Source of the DNA: an uncultured Verrucomicrobiales bacterium
GTDB lineage: Bacteria > Verrucomicrobiota > Verrucomicrobiae > Limisphaerales > CANJSG01
Assembly (NCBI GenBank): GCA_946480965.1
Contig: CAMLMI010000283.1
Location: forward strand, 1 to 6,410
Direction of reading: 5' to 3'
Length of the DNA: 6,410 nt
Below, piece by piece: positions 1 to 4,402 of the stretch; position 1 is the first letter of the stretch; each line of letters starts with the position of its first letter. The position numbers were made by a program, and so were the translations under genes. The notes beneath the pieces were generated by a model, which searched no databases, was not told where the DNA came from, and saw nothing but the letters and a program-made list of their open reading frames with translations.

Positions 1-1
1 G

Positions 2-64
2 CGCCACCACGTTTCGCCTGTTCAACTGGACGAAACAGAGCTGGAAGCCGAGTTGCGCGGATGA
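2..64 (+). CDS. possible 3' end of a truncated upstream gene (frame uncertain)
   Basis: This frame is open from the left edge to a TGA at 62-64 and gives about 20 residues ending in LDETELEAELRG. The stop overlaps an ATG at 61-63 in an ATGA arrangement, which is typical of translationally coupled bacterial genes. Against it, third-position G/C is stronger in the frame starting at base 3 (reading ATTFRLFNWTKQSWKP) over the same stretch. The real coding frame left of position 60 is therefore not settled. No family was recognised from so few residues. Confidence 0.25.
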   Translation, partial: RHHVSPVQLDETELEAELRG

Positions 65-168
65 CCGATCATTGCTCCAACCGCATCTCCGAGCTGGGGA
101 AGAAGCCCGAGCTGGTGCCGAGCGTCGCGGGCTTCGTCGAGAGCTTGGCGAAGGGGATCAAGGGGTAG
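61..168 (+). CDS. small hypothetical ORF or C-terminal tail of a frameshifted gene (35 aa)
   Basis: From ATG 61 to TAG 166-168 this frame encodes 35 residues beginning MTDHCSNRISELGKK and ending in a lysine/glycine-rich tail. Nearly every codon ends in G or C, the pattern of the clear genes in this window, so the stretch is probably translated. It may start at ATG 61, overlapping the preceding stop. Alternatively it may be the tail of a longer protein read from the frame starting at base 3 and joined by a frameshift near position 60. No Shine-Dalgarno site is visible before ATG 61. Function is unknown; the family was not recognised. Confidence 0.35.
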   Translation: MTDHCSNRISELGKKPELVPSVAGFVESLAKGIKG

Positions 169-184
169 GACGCCGGTCGTTTTG

Positions 185-216
185 AACCACAGATGAACAC
201 GGATGGGCACAGATGG
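185..216 (+). repeat. 32-nt interspersed repeat, left copy of an inverted pair
   Basis: The sequence runs AACCACAGATGAACACGG and continues to ...CACAGATGG. It is internally repetitive around an ACAGATGG/ACACGGATGG core. The reverse complement of 724-755 matches it at 27 of 32 positions. I recognise this motif type as a recurrent intergenic repeat in Verrucomicrobiota-like genomes, from memory and not checked. It sits directly before the hypothetical gene and even contains a possible ATG at 213. Confidence 0.75.
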
Positions 217-236
217 CAGGTGAGTTGAAAAACTGC

Positions 237-680
237 ATGACCGTTAGTGAAGCTCGGGAACGCTTTGCCAAAGGGTTGGATGGCTCTTGGGCCTCCTACT
301 TGGGTGGTGGCCACGACATGCTCATCGGGATGCGACTCGTCTTCCGCAAAGACGGTAGCGGCAAAATGGAGGAGTGGGGTTTCGATCATTCCCATCTCAA
401 CCCTGAGTATGTCGGTGTTGCGGACTTTCGTTGGGATGCTGTGGCTGACCATGCCATCGCCATCACCTATCGCGGGGAAACAAGGACTGTGAGCTACGAT
501 TTCAGAACCTGCCGGAATGAGTATGATGTAGCTGAACTCAGAGTGTTTGAGGTAGGTGCAGCTTCGAATGAGAAAGGAGAAGCTGGATTTTGGCTTTCGC
601 CTGTCTCGCTCGTTTGCCAAGGGCCCGAAGAGCCGTCTCAGAGTGTTGTCACAAAAATATGGAAGAAACTGACGAGCTGA
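237..680 (+). CDS. hypothetical protein, about 147 aa
   Basis: I do not recognise this protein. From ATG 237 it has 147 residues; an in-frame ATG at 213 would add eight, but that codon lies inside the 32-nt repeat. I prefer 237 because an AGGTGAG box lies at 218-224, twelve bases upstream, a slightly long spacing. No signal peptide or membrane segment is visible. The middle has alternating beta-type segments (MRLVFRKDGSGKMEEWGF, then HAIAITYRGETRTVSYDF). This suggests a small beta-rich cytosolic domain, perhaps lipocalin- or immunity-protein-like, which is a guess from pattern only. Base composition is clearly lower in GC than manC and the minus-strand genes, and third positions are mixed. 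The gene stands alone between inverted repeats, which suggests acquisition as a separate module. Confidence 0.7.
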   Translation: MTVSEARERFAKGLDGSWASYLGGGHDMLIGMRLVFRKDGSGKMEEWGFDHSHLNPEYVGVADFRWDAVADHAIAITYRGETRTVSYDFRTCRNEYDVAELRVFEVGAASNEKGEAGFWLSPVSLVCQGPEEPSQSVVTKIWKKLTS

Positions 681-689
681 TGTGGCCTT

Positions 690-709
690 CCCGGAATCAT
701 CGTTTCGGG
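690..709 (+). terminator. possible weak terminator hairpin after the hypothetical gene
   Basis: CCCGGAA (690-696) pairs with TTTCGGG (703-709) as a seven-base-pair stem with one G-U pair and a six-base loop. It starts 10 bases after the stop at 678-680. The following bases are pyrimidine-rich (CTCCTTGCCTTTCC) but lack a true T-run, so intrinsic termination would be weak. Confidence 0.35.
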
Positions 710-723
710 CTCCTTGCCTTTCC

Positions 724-755
724 CCATCTGTGTGAATCTGTGTCCATCTGTGGTT
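724..755 (-). repeat. 32-nt interspersed repeat, right copy of an inverted pair
   Basis: On the plus strand it begins CCATCTGTGTGAATC and ends in CATCTGTGGTT, the reverse complement of the repeat at 185-216 with five mismatches. The pair faces inward around the hypothetical gene. This copy occupies most of the leader before manC, ending 38 bases before its start. Confidence 0.75.
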
Positions 756-793
756 GAACCTCTTTCCCTTCTTCCGATTTAACTCCGATCCAT

Positions 794-1948
794 ATGCCGA
801 CCAAGACCAAGAAAACCACCAAGCCCACCTCTACAAACAACGACCGCTACGTCATCATCATGGCCGGCGGCAAAGGCGAACGCTTCTGGCCCGTGAGCCG
901 CAACGCCACGCCCAAGCAGCTCATCACCCTCCTCGGCAAACGCTCCTTCCTCCAGCAGGCCGTGGACCGCTGCCTCGCCCTCGTTCCGGCGAAGAACATT
1001 CTCATCATCACCAACGCCGTTCAGGCCAAGGCCGTGGCCAAGCAGCTCCCCATGTTGCCCAAGGCCAACATCGTCGCCGAACCCGTCGGCCGCGACACCT
1101 GCGCCGCCGTGGCGTTGGGCGCGGCCATCGTGGGCGCGCGTTCCACCACCGCCGTCATGGCCGTGCTGCCCGCCGACCATGTCATCCCCGAGGAGAAGAA
1201 GTTCCAGCAGGTGCTGAACGACGCCTTCGACCTCGCCTCGCGCGGCCAGGTGATGGTCACCATCGGCATCCAGCCCACCGAACCCGCCACCGGCTACGGC
1301 TACATCCACACCGGCAACGCGCTGCCCGCACCCGCCGGCGCGAAGCCCTACAAGACCACCTTCTTCAAGGCCGAGCGCTTCGTGGAGAAGCCCAATCTGG
1401 AGAAGGCCCAGGAATACGTCGCCAGCGGCCAGTATCGCTGGAACGCCGGCATGTTCATCTGGTCCTTCGTCACCGTCACCCAGGGCCTCCAGACCCATGT
1501 GCCCGAACTCGCCGCCGCGTGCGAACGCTGGTTCAAGGCCGCCAAACAACCCGCCAAGCTCGCCAAGGTGTTGGCCAAGGAATACCCCGGCATCCAGAAG
1601 ATCTCCGTGGACTTCGCCCTGATGGAGAAAGCCCACAACGTGGTCTGTGCCGACGGCTCCTTTGAATGGGACGATCTCGGGGCCTGGACCGCGCTGCCGC
1701 GCCACATGAAGTCCGACGCCGAAGGCAACTGCGCCGAGGGCGAACTGGTCCACGTGGACGCCGCCCGCAACATCGTCTTCGACGCCCGTAAGAAGAACCG
1801 CACGCCCATCTGTCTCGTAGGCGTGAAGGACTCGATCATCGTCCAGACCGACGACGCCACGCTCGTCGCCGCCAAGAGCGAGGCCCAGAAGATCAAGCAG
1901 CTCGTCGCCAAGCTGACCGGCGACAAGAAGCTGGCGAAGCTGGTGTGA
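794..1948 (+). CDS. manC: mannose-1-phosphate guanylyltransferase (GDP-mannose pyrophosphorylase)
   Basis: This cytoplasmic enzyme converts mannose-1-phosphate and GTP to GDP-mannose and pyrophosphate, supplying mannose and fucose-type sugars for polysaccharides, O-antigen or glycosylation. The 384-residue product shows the nucleotidyltransferase signature GGKGERFWPVSR (25-36) followed by ATPKQ (38-42), EPVGRDT (96-102), PADH (126-129), GYGYI (167-171), FVEKP (196-200), WNAGMF (216-221), DFALMEK (273-279) and WDDLGAW (292-298). The C-terminal part resembles the short beta region of the stand-alone class. The phosphomannose isomerase cupin domain of ~480-residue bifunctional enzymes is absent. 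ATG 794 is the only sensible start, since the next ATG lies inside the signature; it gives a Lys/Thr-rich lead of about 17 residues. No Shine-Dalgarno site is evident; the leader is pyrimidine-rich. It is convergent with the minus-strand genes. Confidence 0.95.
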   Translation: MPTKTKKTTKPTSTNNDRYVIIMAGGKGERFWPVSRNATPKQLITLLGKRSFLQQAVDRCLALVPAKNILIITNAVQAKAVAKQLPMLPKANIVAEPVGRDTCAAVALGAAIVGARSTTAVMAVLPADHVIPEEKKFQQVLNDAFDLASRGQVMVTIGIQPTEPATGYGYIHTGNALPAPAGAKPYKTTFFKAERFVEKPNLEKAQEYVASGQYRWNAGMFIWSFVTVTQGLQTHVPELAAACERWFKAAKQPAKLAKVLAKEYPGIQKISVDFALMEKAHNVVCADGSFEWDDLGAWTALPRHMKSDAEGNCAEGELVHVDAARNIVFDARKKNRTPICLVGVKDSIIVQTDDATLVAAKSEAQKIKQLVAKLTGDKKLAKLV

Positions 1949-1960
1949 GCGGCTCCGGTA

Positions 1961-1982
1961 GGGCGGCGTTGCTGCGCCGCCC
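1961..1982 (+). terminator. GC-rich hairpin just after manC, likely terminator
   Basis: GGGCGGCG (1961-1968) pairs perfectly with CGCCGCCC (1975-1982) around the loop TTGCTG. It begins 12 bases after the manC stop. No T-run follows on the plus strand, so it may be a transcript-end stabiliser, a bidirectional terminator or a member of a palindromic repeat family rather than a classical intrinsic terminator. Confidence 0.5.
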
Positions 1983-2020
1983 CATCTAAACGTCGATGCT
2001 TTACGCCCGACGGGAAGTTA

Positions 2021-2042
2021 GGGCTGCGGGGCACCGCAGCCC
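2021..2042. repeat. palindromic hairpin in the convergent intergenic space
   Basis: GGGCTGCGG (2021-2029) pairs with CCGCAGCCC (2034-2042), nine perfect base pairs with loop GGCA. No T-run follows on either strand. It lies between two convergent genes and could serve either transcript end, or be a dispersed palindrome. Confidence 0.55.
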
Positions 2043-2097
2043 CACCGGAAGGAACTGGGATTGGCGGCGAATGGAAGTTCACCGCCCTTTGTGTCTT

Positions 2098-2121
2098 GCC
2101 GGGCAAGGATGCCCGGCCTAC
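2098..2121 (+). repeat. dispersed palindrome ending in CCTAC, copy A
   Basis: GCCGGGCA (2098-2105), loop AGGA, TGCCCGGC (2110-2117), then CTAC to 2121. It lies ten bases beyond the stop of the minus-strand cytochrome gene. It shares the GATGCC[CT]G..CCTAC layout with the elements at 4125-4150 and 4354-4377. It could also work as the terminator hairpin of the minus-strand transcript. Confidence 0.6.
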
Positions 2122-2130
2122 GGGACGCGG

Positions 2131-4176
2131 CTACTCCAAGACGAAGCTCGTGTCGGCGCGGAGGCGGAGGGACTCGGGCATCTTCTGGGGATCGAGCTTC
2201 ACGAGGACGCGGTGTTTGCCGGGCGGGAGCGGGGCTTTGGAAGCGCCGGGGCCGCCGATCTTTCTGCCATCGACCCAGAGCTCGGCGTTCGGGGCTTCGA
2301 GCTGGAAGTTCACCGCAGCGGCCTGGGCCAGGGTGATCTCGGTGGCGGCGTAGATGGCGAGGGTGCCGACCCAAAATTCGCGCTTTGCGGCCTCGTCGAT
2401 CAACAGGCGGGTGACGCGGCCGTCCACGAGCGAGAGGACGTCGTGCCAGGGCGCGGCGGTGAGCGGAGCTTCCCAGATCACGTTGCCCCGGCCGTTCTGC
2501 TGGTCGGTGTGGGTGAAGGTGAGCAGACGCCACTTGCGCGCGACGCCGCCCCTGGAGGCGTCGAAGTCGCCGGGTTTGCCGAGGCGGGAAAGGAAAGCGA
2601 AGAGGTCGAGCTGTTCCTGTTCGTTCAAGGCATCGAGCAGTCCCGAAGGCATGAGGGAAACCGTCGCCTGCTCCCGAGTGGCGATGTCGGCCTTGGGCAC
2701 GGCTTGTTCCTGCCCGGCGGCGTTGCGGAGGACGACTTCCTGGGCGGTTTCGCGGGCCAAGGTGCCGCTGGCTTCGTCGCCGTTCTTCAGGGTCAAGACG
2801 AGACCGTGGTAGCCTTCCTTGATCTTGGCGTCGGGCTGGAGGATGGATTCGACCAGGTAGTCGGCGGGCGCGCTGGCGCCAATGCTGGTCATGTCGGGAC
2901 CAACCTTACCGCCCGCGCCGCCGATGGCGTGGCAGCTCACGCAAGCCAGGCTTGGACGACGGTAGATCATCTCGCCGCGATGCGGATCGCCCTGCGCGGC
3001 GGCCTTGGCGGCGAGTTCCTGGATGAGCTGGGCGGTGAAGGTTTGGGTGTCGGCGGAGAGGCCGGAGGCTTTGGCCAAGGCGGCGACCAGTTCCAATTCG
3101 CTGCGTCCGCCTTCGCGGGCCACGCGCATGCCGGCACGGGCGGAAGGCTGCGGAATGCCGCTCGCGGGCAAGGCAGCGGCGATGGCCTTGGGGGCTTCTT
3201 TCACCGAGAGAACGGAACGCCAGAAATCCTGGGCTGTCGTTTCGTCGTCGAGCGTGCGGGCGATCTCGACGATGGCGGGAACGGCCGCGCCGAGATTCAG
3301 CGAAGCCAGTGCAGCCACCGATGGGCGGCGAATCTCCAAGGGCTGGGAGGCGGCGCTGAGCTTGGCCAAGGCGCTGACCGAGCCCGGACCGCCGATGGAG
3401 CGAAGGGTGTCCAACGCGGCCGCGCGCGTGGCGACCGTGGTGGACGAAGCTCCGGCGATTTCGGCGAGCTTGGGGAAATGGGGGCCGAGATCCTTCCAGA
3501 GCGACGCGAGCTTGAGGGCTTCGATCCGGACTGACTCGGTCGGACTGGCGAAGAGTTGGCCGACTTCCACGGTGGAGCCCTCGGGCTTCAGCTTGCGGAG
3601 GCGCGAGGCGTCGTTCAGCGCGCGCAGGGCGCGGGTCGCAGCGGCGTCGCTGAAGCCGCCGGAGAGCGTCTTGTCGAAGAGCGCGCGCAGTTCGCGTGGC
3701 GTGCCGGCGGCGCCGATCAGCTCGATCCAGGGACCGGTGCCTTCGCGGTCGGCGACGGCTTTCGCGGCGAATTGTCCGAGCACGCCGCTGGCCTGCTCGG
3801 GCCGGATGGCCTTGAGCGCAAACTCCAGTTGCTTCTCGCGACCTTCGGGTTTCCAGGAGCCGTCCTGGAGCGCGGCGAGCCAAGGCGTGGAGAGGTCGTT
3901 GATCGTGAGCCAGAGCGCGTAGTCCAGCGTGGGGTCCATCGGCCGGTCGAGCACACCGAGGGCGATGGAGGCGGCTTCAGCGGATGGGATCTTGGCGAGG
4001 GCACGGAGGGCTTCGAGACGGACCTTGGGCGAGGGATCGGCGGCCAGTTGGGCCAGCGTGGCGAGCCGGGCGTCGCGGGGTTCGGCGGCGGAAGCGGTGA
4101 GGACGCAGGCGAGGGTGAGGCCGAGTAGGGCAGGCATCTTGCCTGCCCACAGGGACGTTAACTTTTCCAGTGGCAT
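2131..4176 (-). CDS. secreted HEAT-repeat / c-type cytochrome protein, downstream half of a PVC dehydrogenase-cytochrome
   Basis: The 681-residue product (ATG at 4176) opens with a likely Sec signal: lysines at 5 and 15, hydrophobic core PALLGLTLACVLTA, then SAAEP. HEAT-like helices fill about residues 35-385, including DPSPKVRLEALRALAKIPSAE. A heme-binding domain (~393-532) has CVSCH at 410-416 (cysteines 412 and 415, histidine 416), a plausible axial Met at 509 (SLMPSG), and the LDLFAFLSRLG ending typical of the Planctomycete-type heme-binding family (TIGR02603-like). A C-terminal beta-rich domain with ELWVDGRKIGG follows. It probably passes electrons outside the cytoplasmic membrane. In known relatives these modules follow a dehydrogenase in the same chain; here that part is the ORF upstream. 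ATG 4137 is an alternative start, but it leaves the signal without positive charge. The frame stays open to 4482, but that stretch is repeat-derived. Start codons and signal lie partly in a palindrome, so the true 5' end is uncertain. Confidence 0.82.
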   Translation of the reverse strand: MPLEKLTSLWAGKMPALLGLTLACVLTASAAEPRDARLATLAQLAADPSPKVRLEALRALAKIPSAEAASIALGVLDRPMDPTLDYALWLTINDLSTPWLAALQDGSWKPEGREKQLEFALKAIRPEQASGVLGQFAAKAVADREGTGPWIELIGAAGTPRELRALFDKTLSGGFSDAAATRALRALNDASRLRKLKPEGSTVEVGQLFASPTESVRIEALKLASLWKDLGPHFPKLAEIAGASSTTVATRAAALDTLRSIGGPGSVSALAKLSAASQPLEIRRPSVAALASLNLGAAVPAIVEIARTLDDETTAQDFWRSVLSVKEAPKAIAAALPASGIPQPSARAGMRVAREGGRSELELVAALAKASGLSADTQTFTAQLIQELAAKAAAQGDPHRGEMIYRRPSLACVSCHAIGGAGGKVGPDMTSIGASAPADYLVESILQPDAKIKEGYHGLVLTLKNGDEASGTLARETAQEVVLRNAAGQEQAVPKADIATREQATVSLMPSGLLDALNEQEQLDLFAFLSRLGKPGDFDASRGGVARKWRLLTFTHTDQQNGRGNVIWEAPLTAAPWHDVLSLVDGRVTRLLIDEAAKREFWVGTLAIYAATEITLAQAAAVNFQLEAPNAELWVDGRKIGGPGASKAPLPPGKHRVLVKLDPQKMPESLRLRADTSFVLE
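4125..4150 (-). repeat. dispersed palindrome, copy B, overlapping the start of the cytochrome gene
   Basis: GGGCAGGCA (4128-4136) pairs with TGCCTGCCC (4140-4148), nine perfect base pairs with a three-base loop. Read on the minus strand it ends GATGCCTGCCCTAC, matching copies A and C. It encodes the AGKMPAL part of the cytochrome protein and contains the alternative ATG at 4137. Confidence 0.7.
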
Positions 4177-4188
4177 TCTGAAAATGCC
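4172..4188. repeat. small hairpin over the preferred ATG of the cytochrome gene
   Basis: GGCATT (4172-4177) pairs with AATGCC (4183-4188) around CTGAA. The ATG at 4176-4174 lies in one arm. It could hinder initiation, or it may simply be part of the repeat cluster. The stem is only six base pairs, so support is modest. Confidence 0.35.
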
Positions 4189-4236
4189 TGCGAAATGGAA
4201 AGGAGTGAGCGCCGCCGACTGAGGTAGCCTTCCAAA

Positions 4237-4298
4237 CCCCTCACCCGGCCTTCGGCCACCCTCTCCCCGTCGGACGGGGAGAGGGCCGGGGTGAGGGG
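4237..4298. repeat. 62-bp compound palindrome between the two minus-strand ORFs
   Basis: The outer arm CCCCTCACCCGGCC (4237-4250) faces GGCCGGGGTGAGGGG (4284-4298), complementary except for one extra C. The inner arm CCCTCTCCCCGTC (4259-4271) pairs perfectly over 13 bases with GACGGGGAGAGGG (4273-4285). A side GGCC/GGCC hairpin sits at 4247-4257. Translated, it gives the HPGPLPVRRGEG-type peptide that I recall as a common repeat artefact in high-GC environmental genomes. It is not a coding sequence in my reading. Confidence 0.85.
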
Positions 4299-4353
4299 CT
4301 GGCTGGGATTCTTCGGACGGATTTCCTCTGCCAGATACGCGCTCAGACTTCGG

Positions 4354-4377
4354 GGTCAGGCAGGATGCCTGACCTAC
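4354..4377 (+). repeat. dispersed palindrome, copy C
   Basis: GGTCAGGCA (4354-4362) pairs with TGCCTGACC (4366-4374), nine perfect base pairs with loop GGA, followed by CTAC. It lies about 25 bases beyond the stop of the upstream dehydrogenase ORF on the minus strand, as copy A lies just beyond the stop of the cytochrome gene. It may act as a transcript-end hairpin there. Confidence 0.7.
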
Positions 4378-4402
4378 ATGGATGGTCGGCTTCAACATGG
4401 GC

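Noticed and set aside
3..60. Resemblance of TTFRLFNW to a stretch of class I phosphomannose isomerase, which would suit a neighbour of manC
   Set aside because: The match is only a few residues and the following sequence in any frame does not continue like that family.
69..620. Minus-strand open frame of 183 codons across the hypothetical gene
   Set aside because: It crosses the 32-nt repeat and the end of the left-hand coding region, shows no recognisable motif, and the plus-strand frame fits better with an SD-like box and downstream hairpin. The call is less secure here because codon bias is weak on both strands.
779..1753. Minus-strand open frame of 324 codons opposite manC
   Set aside because: The plus strand carries every signature of the guanylyltransferase family in order. 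The antisense product is a Gly/His-rich, low-complexity shadow.
2072..2316. A 14-base sequence TGGAAGTTCACCGC present at 2072-2085 and again at 2303-2316
   Set aside because: The flanks do not match. A single short match in GC-rich DNA, one copy being ordinary coding sequence (VNFQ), is not evidence of a duplication.
1996..3534. Long plus-strand open frame of 512 codons opposite the cytochrome gene
   Set aside because: It is antisense to a protein with clear HEAT and CxxCH content. Its Gly/Ala/Glu-rich composition is the usual mirror image of a high-GC3 gene.
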